A program made the translations under genes and the position numbers. Under the pieces are notes generated by a model, which made no database searches, had not been told where the DNA came from, and saw nothing but the letters and a program-made list of their open reading frames with translations. DNA of 64,000 bases, from contig JAMIFM010000029.1 in assembly GCA_035906255.1 (NCBI GenBank), positions 1 to 64,000 of the forward strand. Direction: 5' to 3'. Positions 28,413-38,600 of the stretch are shown one piece after another; positions within the stretch are counted from its first letter, which is position 1; each line of letters opens with the position of its first letter. Source of the stretch: SB11 sp035906255 (GTDB taxonomy: Bacteria; Bacteroidota; Bacteroidia; UBA8524).

Positions 28413-29639
28413 TTATGCCTTGCTTTTGTATATTAAGCGGCTGGTTTGGCTTTCATCAAACACTTCGCGGGCTACTTGTAGTATTTGGGCAGGGGTAACG
28501 GCATATATCTTTTGTATCACCTCTTCCAAAGTATCCACCTTGTTATAATCCAACAGGCTTTTACCTAATGAAAGCATCAGGCTTACTTTGCTTTCTTCTG
28601 CCAGCAACATTTGGCCTTCCATCTGCCGTTTGTATTTGTTAAGCACCGTTTCGCTCAGTGCTTCTTTTTGCAAGCGTTTCAACTCTGCCTCAACCAGCTT
28701 CATGGTTTTATCCAGATACTTAGGGTCGGTACCAAAGTATATGCTAAAATACCCTGTGTCTTCGTAAGTAGAAAAACTGCTGTCAATCTGGTAAGCATAA
28801 CCGTAGCGTTCGCGTACCGCCAAATTCAGGCGCGAGTTTAATCCCGGACCGCCCAGCAGATTACTTAACAGTGCCAAAGCAGGTTTTAGCGGATGGGTAT
28901 TGTTGTATGATAAATTGCCCAGCACACAGTAACATTGGGCGTGTTCAGTTTCTTTAGTTGTATTAAAGGGCACGTAGTGCTTAAATACTTCGCGCTTGTT
29001 AGGTGTTGTGCCATTTTGTACTGTGGGCATATATTTTTCGCACAGGCCTATTACTTTTTCAATAGTCGAGTTACCTACGTAGGCATACACAATGTTTTGC
29101 GGCAGGTAATTAGTTGCAATAAACCCTGTGCATTGCTCACGGGTGAGGGATTTTACCGTGTCCTGTGTGCCCAAAATGTTGTACCCCAACGGATGGTTCT
29201 TAAACATCAGTTCCTGAAACTCATCGTTCACGCATTCTTCGGGGTTATCGGCATACATATCAATCTCTTCCAGTATCACATTCTTTTCTTTCTCCATTTC
29301 TTTTTCAGGAAAGTTGGAGTGAAAAGCGGCATCGGTAAGCAAATCGGCCGCCCGGGGTAAATACCCGTCGATAAACGAGGCATAAAGGGTAGTTTTATCT
29401 TTGGTGGTATAGGCGTTCATTTCACCGCCAACCTCCTCTAATCTGCTGATAATTTGCAGAGCACGGCGTTTTTGGGTGCCTTTAAACAACATGTGCTCAA
29501 TAAAATGAGCCATGCCCATAATGTTGGCGGTTTCATCACGCGTGCCCGCATTAATGTGGATGCCGAAGTGAGCAATGTTTGAGGGGTGATGCTGGTATAT
29601 AAGCCGCAGGCCGTTTGGAAACTGATGTATTTTGTGCAC
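28413..29639 (-). CDS. M16 family zinc metallopeptidase
   Basis: A 408-residue processing-protease-like enzyme. The inverted zinc motif HxxEH is His45, Glu48 and His49 (AHFIEHMLFKGT). The distal Glu lies in ILEEIDMYADNPEE about 75 residues later. The C-terminal half is the inactive M16 domain with GGPGLNSRLNLAVRERYGYAY, the R/Y motif that helps bind substrate. No signal peptide, so it is probably cytoplasmic. The start is GTG at 29639. Family members degrade peptides or trim processed proteins. Confidence 0.93.
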   Translation of the reverse strand: MHKIHQFPNGLRLIYQHHPSNIAHFGIHINAGTRDETANIMGMAHFIEHMLFKGTQKRRALQIISRLEEVGGEMNAYTTKDKTTLYASFIDGYLPRAADLLTDAAFHSNFPEKEMEKEKNVILEEIDMYADNPEECVNDEFQELMFKNHPLGYNILGTQDTVKSLTREQCTGFIATNYLPQNIVYAYVGNSTIEKVIGLCEKYMPTVQNGTTPNKREVFKHYVPFNTTKETEHAQCYCVLGNLSYNNTHPLKPALALLSNLLGGPGLNSRLNLAVRERYGYAYQIDSSFSTYEDTGYFSIYFGTDPKYLDKTMKLVEAELKRLQKEALSETVLNKYKRQMEGQMLLAEESKVSLMLSLGKSLLDYNKVDTLEEVIQKIYAVTPAQILQVAREVFDESQTSRLIYKSKA

Positions 29640-29660
29640 GGAATTATCTTTGATTTTGAG

Positions 29661-29690
29661 GGCTCGTCCTGCTGAACTTATTTCAGCATC
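29661..29690. repeat. Dispersed repeat fragment with TGCTGAA/TTCAGCA arms
   Basis: TGCTGAA at 29670-29676 and TTCAGCA at 29682-29688 lie within CGTCCTGCTGAACTTATTTC. This resembles the CTGAACTTGTTTCAG family of repeats common between Bacteroidota genes. Confidence 0.5.
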
Positions 29691-29790
29691 TCATTAGCCA
29701 ATAGGGTTTATTATTTGGTATGACTGACGCACAGCAAAACTACGCAAACCACACTACAAAACACCGTTTTAACGTTTGGGTTAAATAACC

Positions 29791-30507
29791 ATGAAAAGAA
29801 TACCTACGCTTTTGCTTGTTTTACTTTGTTGCGGTCGTGTGTTGGCGCAGCAAGCTACTTTTACTGCGGGCTGGTGGAAAGAGGAATACAATCCTGATTC
29901 AGCCGCATATAAAGATTTAAAGGCCATGCAATGGCGTATAAACGGAAAAGAGATGCGGTATGGTGATACCGTACGGATTGTCACTGATGAGGTTTTTGAT
30001 ACGGTACTTTTTAAACGCAACAATAAATCAGATTGGGATACGATTGTTTGTAACATAACCACACCCCACCATTACCGTTTTACCTATAATGCCTGTTGCG
30101 GCGGGTTTGATGTGGACGATATAACCTTACGCAAAAAACCGAGAGCCAAGACATTTTTTAAGTTATACGGTAAAGGAAGTAATGATTATTTGGGTTTTTT
30201 GGGCGAAACAGGGATTTGGGTAAATAAAAACCCCGAAAACCTGCCGGTTACCTCTTTGTGCCGCAGTGCCATGTCACCTAATATTTATTGGGTTCAACTA
30301 AAAGAAATAGAGGTTTGTAAAGACTCTATAGGATGCACCAACCTTGAAAGCGATTTGGAATGTTACCTTGTTGATAGTAAGGAGACTTACGAGTTTTATT
30401 ACCGCGAAAAGAAAGCCATCGTCCGTTTTCTTTATATGCCCCTTGATGATGAAAAACCGTTGAGTGTAATTTTTAACGTCAATAAGAATAGTATTTTATT
30501 AAAATGA
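29791..30507 (+). CDS. Secreted protein of unknown function
   Basis: A 238-residue protein. The signal peptide MKRIPTLLLVLLCCGRVLAQ is cleaved after the last Ala-Gln region. The mature part has eight or nine Cys residues (TIVCNITTPHHYRFTYNACC, SLCRSAM, VCKDSIGCTN, LECYLVD), suggesting several disulfides. Beta-strand-rich, with no enzyme motif I recognise and no sorting domain at the C-terminus, so it is probably periplasmic. Confidence 0.75.
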   Translation: MKRIPTLLLVLLCCGRVLAQQATFTAGWWKEEYNPDSAAYKDLKAMQWRINGKEMRYGDTVRIVTDEVFDTVLFKRNNKSDWDTIVCNITTPHHYRFTYNACCGGFDVDDITLRKKPRAKTFFKLYGKGSNDYLGFLGETGIWVNKNPENLPVTSLCRSAMSPNIYWVQLKEIEVCKDSIGCTNLESDLECYLVDSKETYEFYYREKKAIVRFLYMPLDDEKPLSVIFNVNKNSILLK

Positions 30508-30517
30508 CCTGCACACT

Positions 30518-30562
30518 CCTTCGGTAGGCTTCCTTCGGCAAGCTTCCTTCGGCAAGCTCAAG
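30518..30562. repeat. Tandem CTTCGGCAAGCT-type repeat
   Basis: Three consecutive copies of the core CCTTCGGnAGGCTT / CCTTCGGCAAGCT occur within 45 bp (CTCCTTCGGTAGGCTTCCTT and onward). The same core recurs in the spacers near 20858, 32690 and 33383. Confidence 0.6.
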
Positions 30563-30568
30563 ACAAGA

Positions 30569-32605
30569 CTAATTGTTTCCGTAGCGTTCTTCCATCAGCT
30601 TTTTCAGGCCAAGCATTTCATCGCGCAAGCGGGCAGCCTCCATAAAGTCAAGTTCTTTGGCAGCTTTGTGCATGGCCGTTTCGGTTTCTTTAATGGTCTT
30701 TTCAAGCTGCGGTTTTGTCATATATTGTACCACAGGGTCGGCGGCTATGTTCACTTCCTCTTCTTCTACATAAGCCTTTTGCATGGTGCCTGTTTTTGCG
30801 TCGGCTACACTGGTTTGCTTAAATATTTCTTCGCGGCTTTTGCGCACCGTGCGCGGGGTAATGCCGTGTTCTTGGTTGTAGGCAATTTGTTTAAAGCGGC
30901 GGCGGTCGGTTTCTTCAATGGTTTTGGTAAGGCTTTCCGTCATCACGTCCGCATACATAATTACCTTACCGCGTTCATTACGGGCTGCACGACCAATAGT
31001 CTGGGTTAAGCTGCGTTGGCTGCGTAAAAAACCTTCTTTATCGGCATCTAAAATAGCCACCAAAGAAACCTCAGGCAAGTCAAGTCCTTCACGCAGCAAG
31101 TTCACACCCACCAACACGTCAAACTCTCCTAAACGCAAGCCACGCAATATCTCCACTCGGTCAAGGGTTTTCACCTCGCTGTGTATATAACGGCACTTAA
31201 TCCCAAGTCGGGTCATGTACTTAGTCAATTCTTCAGCCATCCGTTTGGTAAGTGTTGTCACCAAAATACGGTCGCCCATTTTAATGCGTTCGTTCACCTC
31301 GTCCAGCAAGTCATCCACTTGGTTGCCACAAGGGCGTACTTCAATCACGGGGTCAAGCAATCCTGTAGGACGTATAATCTGTTCAACAACAACCCCCTCA
31401 CTTTCCTGTATCTCAAAATCGGCGGGTGTTGCGCTCACATAAACGGTTTGCGGCACCATCGTGTAAAACTCTTCAAACTTTAGCGGGCGGTTGTCCAATG
31501 CCGCAGGCAAACGGAAACCATAATCTACCAAGTTTACTTTGCGGGAGCGGTCGCCGCCATACATGGCGCGTACTTGCGGCATGGTTACGTGGCTTTCATC
31601 TATCACCAATAAAAAATCATCGGGGAAGTAATCAATCAAACAAAACGGACGGTCTCCGGGCTTACGGCCGTCCATGTAGCGACTGTAATTCTCAATACCG
31701 CTGCAATAGCCAAGTTCGCGCATCATTTCAAGGTCAAACGTTACCCTGTCTTCCAATCGTTTAGCTTCCAATACGCGGCCAATGCTTTTAAAATATTCCA
31801 CCTGTGCCACCATGTCGTCTTGTATTATCCTCATGGCTGCATTTAGGCGTTCTTTTGGGGTAACAAACAGGTTGGCGGGATAAATAGCAATATTGGGTAG
31901 TTTTTCGAGCGTTTGGCCCGTTGTGGGGTCAAATACTGAAATATCTTCAACCTCGTTGCCAAAGAAACTTACCCTAAAGGCCACATCGGTATAAGCTCCG
32001 TAAATATCTACGTTATCACCTTTTACACGGAAAGTACCGCGTTTAAACTCTGCTGTGGTGCGCGAGTATAAGGCATCTACTAATGAATATAACAGGGTGT
32101 TACGTGATATTTTCTGACCTTTCTCAATCCGTACCACACTTTGCATAATATCATACGGATTTCCCGCGCCGTAAATACACGATACAGAGGCCACTACGAT
32201 TACATCTTTACGACCTGATAAAAGGGATGCGGTGGTTTTTATCCGCATTTTTTCTATCTCTTCGTTAATGTTCAGGTCTTTTTCTATATATGTGTTGGTA
32301 GTGGGGATAAACGCTTCGGGCTGGTAATAATCGTAGTACGACACAAAGTACTCCACAGCATTTTCAGGAAAAAACTGTTTAAACTCGCCGTATAATTGCG
32401 CTACCAGTGTTTTGTTGTGGCTGATAATAAGAGTGGGTTTTTGTACTTGCTGTATAACGTTGGCCACCGTAAAGGTTTTACCGCTGCCCGTTACCCCTAA
32501 AAGGGTTTGGGCACGGTCGCCGCGATTAATACCTTCAACCAGTTGTTTTATGGCAGTAGGTTGGTCGCCGGTAGGTATATATTCTGAGGTAAGTTGGAAA
32601 TTCAC
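30569..32605 (-). CDS. uvrB: Excinuclease ABC subunit B
   Basis: A 678-residue protein of normal length. UvrB receives damaged DNA from UvrA, verifies the lesion and recruits UvrC. Motifs include Walker A GVTGSGKTFT, the beta-hairpin region YYDYYQPEAFIP, DESHV (Walker B), YVSATP, and the C-terminal helicase motifs GINLLREGLD-like GVNLLREGLDLPEV and QTIGRAARN. The last 35 residues (LEKTIKETETAMHKAAKELD, LRDEMLGL) are the UVR domain that binds UvrC. The start codon is GTG. Confidence 0.98.
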   Translation of the reverse strand: MNFQLTSEYIPTGDQPTAIKQLVEGINRGDRAQTLLGVTGSGKTFTVANVIQQVQKPTLIISHNKTLVAQLYGEFKQFFPENAVEYFVSYYDYYQPEAFIPTTNTYIEKDLNINEEIEKMRIKTTASLLSGRKDVIVVASVSCIYGAGNPYDIMQSVVRIEKGQKISRNTLLYSLVDALYSRTTAEFKRGTFRVKGDNVDIYGAYTDVAFRVSFFGNEVEDISVFDPTTGQTLEKLPNIAIYPANLFVTPKERLNAAMRIIQDDMVAQVEYFKSIGRVLEAKRLEDRVTFDLEMMRELGYCSGIENYSRYMDGRKPGDRPFCLIDYFPDDFLLVIDESHVTMPQVRAMYGGDRSRKVNLVDYGFRLPAALDNRPLKFEEFYTMVPQTVYVSATPADFEIQESEGVVVEQIIRPTGLLDPVIEVRPCGNQVDDLLDEVNERIKMGDRILVTTLTKRMAEELTKYMTRLGIKCRYIHSEVKTLDRVEILRGLRLGEFDVLVGVNLLREGLDLPEVSLVAILDADKEGFLRSQRSLTQTIGRAARNERGKVIMYADVMTESLTKTIEETDRRRFKQIAYNQEHGITPRTVRKSREEIFKQTSVADAKTGTMQKAYVEEEEVNIAADPVVQYMTKPQLEKTIKETETAMHKAAKELDFMEAARLRDEMLGLKKLMEERYGNN

Positions 32606-32629
32606 AGGGAGATAAAATTTAAAGAATTA

Positions 32630-32637
32630 CAAATTTA
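32630..32637 (-). promoter_or_regulatory. Bacteroidota -7 box of uvrB
   Basis: TAAATTTG on the minus strand, 24 bp before the GTG start at 32605. Confidence 0.55.
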
Positions 32638-32715
32638 CTAAATTGGTGCTGTATTTACCTTTGTGTGGAGTAAATGGATAAATAGTTGTCCTTCGGCAAG
32701 TTCAGGATTGTGGAG

Positions 32716-32830
32716 CAGCCCGTAAGACCTATTAGTTCTGCAAGAAAAGAGCTTTGTAAAAGTCGGGCGATGTTGGATGGATAGTGCGGAGGCTTCCCTA
32801 CTTAGGTAAGGAGGGATTGAGGGAGGTTTG
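32716..32830. repeat. Left copy of a direct repeat flanking the DUF559 gene
   Basis: About 115 bp. It shares with 33265-33378 the ordered segments CAGCCCG, GCTTTGTAAAA, GTGCGGAGGCTTCCCT, AAGGAGGGAT and GAGGGAGGTTTG. Overall similarity is roughly two thirds, highest at the right end. Confidence 0.65.
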
Positions 32831-32843
32831 GCAACATTTAACC

Positions 32844-33212
32844 ATGAACAGAAACAGAGTACATAACCGTGAATGCTTACTTGAAAAAAGAAGAGAGCTA
32901 AGAAAACGCTCAACTCCGGCTGAGATACGGTTATGGAAAGTTTTAAAGAACTATAATTTTGAAGATAGAAAGTTTAGACGTCAGCATAGTATTGAAAACT
33001 ATATTGTTGATTTTTATTGCCCAAAGGAAAAGATGGTGATTGAATTAGACGGGGAGATACACAACAATTATATTAATAGACAAATGGATTATGAACGGGA
33101 TTTGAGGTTAAGTGAGCTTGGATATATTGTTTTAAGATTTGAGAATGAAAGAGTGTTTAGTGATATAGGAAATGTGTTGAAAGAGATTGAGGGAAGTTTC
33201 AGGCAGCATTAG
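32844..33212 (+). CDS. DUF559 domain protein, Vsr-like endonuclease fold
   Basis: A 122-residue protein starting MNRNRVHNRECLLEKRRELR. Family signatures are present: TPAEIRLWKVLKN, FRRQHSIENYIVDFYCP, VIELDGEIHN with the acidic metal-binding residues, and LGYIVLRFENERV. Family knowledge places DUF559 in the PD-(D/E)xK/Vsr-like nuclease group. It often occurs as solitary genes within repeat clusters. The frame is open upstream to 32784, but that part lies in the repeat. It is bracketed by two near-identical direct repeats and has no partner gene, as expected of a mobile or selfish unit (inference). Confidence 0.85.
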   Translation: MNRNRVHNRECLLEKRRELRKRSTPAEIRLWKVLKNYNFEDRKFRRQHSIENYIVDFYCPKEKMVIELDGEIHNNYINRQMDYERDLRLSELGYIVLRFENERVFSDIGNVLKEIEGSFRQH

Positions 33213-33239
33213 GCAGGCAACTTTTGACCTCCCCTTAAT

Positions 33240-33261
33240 CCCCTCCTAAAAACAGGAGGGG
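33240..33261. repeat. Hairpin of the DUF559 repeat unit
   Basis: CCCCTCC, an 8-base loop, then GGAGGGG, 27 bp after the DUF559 stop. It may also terminate that gene, though no T-run follows. Confidence 0.5.
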
Positions 33262-33264
33262 AAA

Positions 33265-33378
33265 CAGCCCGCAAGGCTCATTTGCCCAATAAGGCATGCT
33301 TTGTAAAAAGTTGAACGACGTTATATGGCCTGTGCGGAGGCTTCCCTCCTTAAGCAAGGAGGGATAGAGGGAGGTTTG
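33265..33378. repeat. Right copy of the direct repeat flanking the DUF559 gene
   Basis: The counterpart of 32716-32830. It ends GAGGGAGGTTTGAAA and is followed by another CTTCGGCAAGCTCAGG fragment at about 33383. Confidence 0.65.
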
Positions 33379-33434
33379 AAACTTCCTTCGGCAAGCTCAG
33401 GAAAATGATACGGAACAGATAAATGAGATTAATA

Positions 33435-34439
33435 ATGAAAACTGCATATATAATAACCGGAGCAATATTGTTGGCAGGTTGCGCCACATCTAAGCTTTCT
33501 AATAAGAGTAAGGAAGAAAAGGTAAAGATGGCCATTGACCAACGTAGTGAGGTGATTAATTATGCCCAATTGGATAAACAGCAAATTCCTACGGTTTCTA
33601 ACCGTATTGCCAAAGACCGTGACAGGGGCATTATTACGACGGGTTTGGTTACACAGGCGGTTTCGCTGGGAGCAAATGCGGTGAAACAGCTCATTGCCAA
33701 CGAGAACAAAAAATACATGGCCGAATACCAAAGCGGCTTAACAGGGTTGTTTTTTTACGACCAGCTTTCTATTAAAAGCGCGTTTGACCCAATAGGGATG
33801 CAGTTTGGAGGGTTTACCTTTGTGCGCACGTTTACCAACGGCGAAGGGAAAACCGATACGGCAATTGTTGCCCGCTTTTCGATAGTAACGGATAGCATGG
33901 GTGTGTACGATATTTTTAACAACTCGTTTTTTAAACTACGCCTTGATAGCATAGAGGTGCGCTATGCTAAGGCGAAGGTATCGGGCAGTCGCTGGTATAT
34001 GCCTTGGACTTTATACCAAAAGAAAGAGGACGAGAAACTGCATCTTGATTTTGAGATTACGTTTACCACCAATTACGTGAACAAGCAAGGTAATTTGTTT
34101 AGTAATATGGAGTTGGGTAAGTTTTATTTGAATTTACGAAATGCACCCATTAATAAATCGAACGAGGGTTATAAGGCATACTATGATAACTTGAAAGGTG
34201 AAGAGCTTGACGGATTTAGCTTTGTGGTGCCGCGCAGTTTCGGCTATTATTTCCACGAAGGAGATTTTAGAGAGTGTTACAGCAGAGGCTTGTATAACAT
34301 TGTTATAAAGGTGAAAGAAAGCAGTAAGGATAAGTTTGTAGATAAACTGATAATGACTAACAGCAACCAAATTGTTGACCAAATTGGTACTACTATAAAA
34401 CAAGAAGCTGAAAAGATAATGCAGCCTGATGAAAACTAA
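33435..34439 (+). CDS. Lipoprotein of unknown function
   Basis: A 334-residue lipoprotein. The signal ends at the lipobox LLAGC, 16 residues from MKTAYIITGAILL. A basic linker (SNKSKEEKVKMAIDQRSEV) and a hydrophobic stretch (GIITTGLVTQAVSLGANAV) follow. A large mixed alpha/beta region has FGGFTFVRTFTNGEGKTDTA and VPRSFGYYFHEGD. No known domain comes to mind. It converges on the response-regulator gene with a 4-bp overlap of the two stop-codon ends. Confidence 0.8.
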   Translation: MKTAYIITGAILLAGCATSKLSNKSKEEKVKMAIDQRSEVINYAQLDKQQIPTVSNRIAKDRDRGIITTGLVTQAVSLGANAVKQLIANENKKYMAEYQSGLTGLFFYDQLSIKSAFDPIGMQFGGFTFVRTFTNGEGKTDTAIVARFSIVTDSMGVYDIFNNSFFKLRLDSIEVRYAKAKVSGSRWYMPWTLYQKKEDEKLHLDFEITFTTNYVNKQGNLFSNMELGKFYLNLRNAPINKSNEGYKAYYDNLKGEELDGFSFVVPRSFGYYFHEGDFRECYSRGLYNIVIKVKESSKDKFVDKLIMTNSNQIVDQIGTTIKQEAEKIMQPDEN

Positions 34440-34846
34440 ACGGTTTGTAAGCCGTTGTATTGGCTTAAAATGTCGTTGATTTTTTCTTCGTTCAGCGGTT
34501 TCACAATATAGCCGGCAATAATGCTTATTTCGCGGGCTTTTTCAAAGTCTGCTTGGTCAATTGAAGAGGTGGTTAAAAATACCAGTACTTTCTTTTTAAG
34601 GGCTTCCTGTACACGGCTAAATTCTTTAATAAATTGCCAACCGTCAAAAACAGGCATATTAATGTCCAGCAATATCACATCGGGCAAATCATCAGGGTCG
34701 TGAACAATTTGTTGTAAATGGTTCATGGCCTCGTGGCCGTTTGTAAACGACGTGGCTTTGTCTGCGGCCTTTTTTAGTTCAAGGTACTTTTGTGCCGTAA
34801 ACTGAAAAATCTCGTCATCATCAATAATCCAAATATTTTTTATCAT
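34436..34846 (-). CDS. Single-domain response regulator
   Basis: A 136-residue CheY-like receiver with no output domain. The acidic pocket is IIDDDE (Asp9-Asp11), the phosphoacceptor Asp61 is in VILLDINMP, Thr92 is in FLTTSS, and the conserved Lys116 is in YIVKPL. The start lies 1 bp after the stop of the histidine-kinase-like gene. The pair is co-oriented, so the kinase is the likely phosphodonor. Without an output domain it must signal by binding another protein. Confidence 0.93.
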   Translation of the reverse strand: MIKNIWIIDDDEIFQFTAQKYLELKKAADKATSFTNGHEAMNHLQQIVHDPDDLPDVILLDINMPVFDGWQFIKEFSRVQEALKKKVLVFLTTSSIDQADFEKAREISIIAGYIVKPLNEEKINDILSQYNGLQTV

Positions 34847-34847
34847 C

Positions 34848-35603
34848 TCAGTTAGCTTGCGAAAATGAAATAACTATTTTGCTCTCTCCTTCGCTTTCAT
34901 TTTCTTCAATGTGTGAAGTAGCCCCCGCTGCTCCTAAGAACAGTTGAGCAAAATAATACAACCAGCCGTTTGTTGTTGCAGCCGTTGTGCCGCTTTGTGT
35001 ATCCCTATCGTCGGTTTTGGCTTCGCCGTTCAAATTTATAAAAGTAGGGTAAGTAATAGTGCATTGCATCCCTTCCCATGCTTTTTTTGTTTGTACTGCT
35101 ATACTTCCTTCACCACTAATAATCATACACAGCAGGGTAAACGCATTATAAAAATAGCGGGGTTGTGCCCACACATCATTGCCGGCATCAAATTCTGTAA
35201 TAATAGAATCGCCTTGAGATAGTTGGGTTTTTATATCGTCAAAAACCTTATCAAATTGTACCAAGGTTTGCTCACTGATTCGTTTTAAAGATACTTTTCT
35301 ATCGTGCGAAAGTTGCTCAAAACCATCTTGCAATCTATCCAGTGAATTAGAGATTTTGTTTACATACAAGCGTTTGTCGGCATCGTTTTCCGATTTATCA
35401 TACAATTGCAGCAACATATTGATGTTGGTAACCGGTGAACGTAAATCATGCGAGTATTTTGAGGCGATTTTTTTTAATTCCTCATTTTGATACATCAGCA
35501 ACTCAAACGCCTCTATAACAAATCCTGTTAGCTGTGGGTTTTGTTGTATTAGTTGGTGCAGTGTATAATTTATAGTCGTATGTACTTTTTCGCTTACTAC
35601 CAT
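34848..35603 (-). CDS. Histidine-kinase-like protein with degenerate catalytic domain
   Basis: A 251-residue soluble protein. Residues about 40-110 look like a HisKA dimerisation helix pair with phosphoacceptor His52 in KYSHDLRSPVTNINMLLQLY. The C-terminal half should be the ATPase lid, but I see no N-box, no DxGxG and no GxGL motif. The end has only FLGAAGATSHIEENESEGES, reminiscent of the last G-box and strand. It has no sensor or membrane domain. It may be a phosphotransfer protein or an inactive kinase working with its 1-bp-distant response regulator. Confidence 0.75.
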   Translation of the reverse strand: MVVSEKVHTTINYTLHQLIQQNPQLTGFVIEAFELLMYQNEELKKIASKYSHDLRSPVTNINMLLQLYDKSENDADKRLYVNKISNSLDRLQDGFEQLSHDRKVSLKRISEQTLVQFDKVFDDIKTQLSQGDSIITEFDAGNDVWAQPRYFYNAFTLLCMIISGEGSIAVQTKKAWEGMQCTITYPTFINLNGEAKTDDRDTQSGTTAATTNGWLYYFAQLFLGAAGATSHIEENESEGESKIVISFSQAN

Positions 35604-35678
35604 TGTGCACAAACAGCAGCGTAATATTCTTACGCAAAGTACAACAATTTATAAAACAAAGTACATATTTCTTAAAGA

Positions 35679-38600
35679 CTACCACTTACCAATAACTTCA
35701 AACGCTCCCCAATAGTATGGGTGTGAGAAATTGGAGCTTTGTGCCAACGCCATTTGAGATGTTTTAAGTGCCTCTGAAATACCCATGCCGTTTTTAAGGT
35801 TTTCATAAAACCCAACCATCAACACACTGGTTGCTTCATCGTGTACTTTCCATTGCGGAGCTAATACCGAGCCTACCCCCTTCATCACAAATTCATTGGC
35901 AGGGGTATTAATCCATCCTTTAGAGTTTTCATTGGCGGCCATATCACAGGCAGACAGTACCATCAAGCGGATGCCCCGTAGTGTTTTAAATTCCCTGATT
36001 TCGTTCATGGTAAATTTACCGTCGTCGCCCACAAGGGTGTTGGGAGCTAATACTAAGTAGCTGTTCTCAAACTTTATGGGGTCTAAGCGGCCGTGTGTTG
36101 CAAAATGCACTACCGTATAATTGTTCATTAGCAATTTGGCCTTGTCTTCAGAAGCACTGTCGCGTAGAAATGTTTTTGAAGGGAACAGGGATGAAATTTC
36201 ATTCACCTCTTTCTCGGCATTGCTAAGTGTGTTATCCGCATTTCCAAAGCAAAGTATGCCTTTAACAGTAACCTCGCCGTTGGGTTGTGCCTGATAAATA
36301 AACTTGGTGTTATTGATATAGGTAATATCATACTTTGTTATCAGGTACTGCATTTTTCCATCTTCGAGCTTACCCAAGGCTTGTATAGGGAGCGAGTATA
36401 AAATGCCTGTGGGAACAAGGGCAATGCGCTGCTGGCCTTCTATTAAATCAGTAATGGGGGTAATAAATAGCTGATATAATTTATCGCTGTTTGCCGATAC
36501 CAGTTTTGCATCTGTTTTTGAGGTGCTTATTTGCGAATAAAATTCTTTTACAGCCTTTTCCAGCTCTTCTTGTTTTATCGGCACCCTGCGCGCATTCAGT
36601 GTACTGTTGGTGGACACAAAAGTTATCAATTGGTTTTCGGTAACAAGGTATTCTATTACCACATCTCCGTCGGGCAAGCTGTTACGGGCATCGTCAAGGT
36701 CGCGGGGGTTAATGGTGCTGGCAAAGTTTGCGTGGTCGTTTCCGGTGCTCTTCATCGCAGAATCAATGAAGGTATTGTAATTGGTTTGACTCACGTCTAT
36801 CAACCCTTCAAGGTTTTTAATCTTTTCAGCACTTTGTTTTTCTTTGGGTTTGCTGCGTTCTTTTATAAGTTCGGCCAAGTAACCGTCAATTTTCAGCTCC
36901 AGTTCTTTTGCAGTGGTTTCGGTTTCAGCATCCAGCAAATCATTGGTGCGGGTGGGGCCGTTATCGCCCCTTGTTTGTTCCATCAAACCGGCAATGTTCG
37001 ATTTCTCCTGATAATAAAACGCAAGACTTACTTCATTTCGCGACACTAATAAATCTACCAAACTCAGGTATATTTTGTATTTGTCTTTTGCCTTGCTAAA
37101 ACTCACCATTTTGTTACTTCGGCCTGCAATGTTGCGCTTTATGCCTTCAACCACCTCTACTGATTTTTTAAGGTCGGCAACGGCATTTGTAGTATCGCCT
37201 TTTTTAATGTAAAGGGTTGATGAAAGGTATAGCGGTTCCCACAAGTAATAATTGTTGCCTGTTTGGGTTGCAATCTCAATGGCTTTATTTAAAAATGTTC
37301 TTGCCGAGTCGGTTTTACCCGTTTCCACATACAGTTTACCAATAAGAGTATTAGCTTCTGAAATGCGATCTTTTTCACCAATTTCCTGATAGTCTTTGTA
37401 CGAGTTAAACAAGTGTGATTTCGCCTCGGGGTATTTTTTCATGTTCAGGAATAAATGCCCTAACAACAAGTTTCCGCTGGTTATTTGCCTACGGTTTTTT
37501 TGTTTAATGGCTACAGCAAGGCCTTCCTTAGTCCAGCGTTCAGCTTCTGCCCAAAAACCATCTTCCAAATAGGTTTCGCCTAAGTTTAGCAAGGCTGAAA
37601 CTAAGAAATCACCTTCGTATTTAATGCGGTTCAAATCTTCGAGTACCGAACCGAATATGCGAATGGCACTTGAATATTCGCCTTGTGCAAAATAGATGGT
37701 GCCAATGTTGTTTTTGGCTACCACTTGGTTTATTACATCATCAATACTGCGGTAAATGCTGTCGGCAGTGCGATAATGCTCAATGGCTGTATTGTATTGG
37801 GTAAGGGCGTTGTAGGTGTTGCCCAAAATAAGATAGGCACTGGCTTGTATGTAATCGTTTCGTAGGGTTTTGTTAATATCCAGTGATTGATATGCAAGTC
37901 TTTTGGCACTATCGGCTTCACCCACAAGGTTGTAATAGTGGGCAAGTTCTACAAACCCGTCGGAAGCAAGGTAAAAGTTTTTACGTTCAAGGGCATCGTT
38001 TATCACTGCCCAATACATTTCGCGGGTTTTTGCAAATTCACCTTTCTCAATAAAATAGCGACCTATGCGCAGTTTAACCCCGCCTATGCCTGAGTAGCTT
38101 TCGGCTTTGGTGTAAGCATCCAGTGCCAAATCGTAATAGGCTTTGGCATTATCCAGTTTGCCTTGTTGTGAACATACATAACCCAAATTTTCCCATACCC
38201 ACGCAAGGTTGATGAAGCTGTTGCTTATTTTGGCATAATTGAGACCGTTGTTGAGCAGTTTTTCAGCTTCTACCCCGTTCCCTTCACTGTCGTAGGCAAT
38301 CAAGCCCAGCAATACTTGGGTGTTCATCATGCCTCCGTTATCTTCAATTTTGGTATAGGTTACGCTGGCCTTGCCCATGTAGTTTTTGGCCTGCACAAAC
38401 GATTTCATGTTGTAGTAAGCCATCCCTATGTTATAGTTACCGTTGGCTACCCCCAAGTCGTTTTGTATGCTTGCGTATATCTGCTGTGCGCGTTTGTAGT
38501 AATAAATGGCTAAATCATAGTTTTTCATTTTAAGGTACAAATCGCCGAAAAGCACCTTCAAAGCAGCCAGTTTATCAGTGGTATCGTTGTTGGCAATGTA

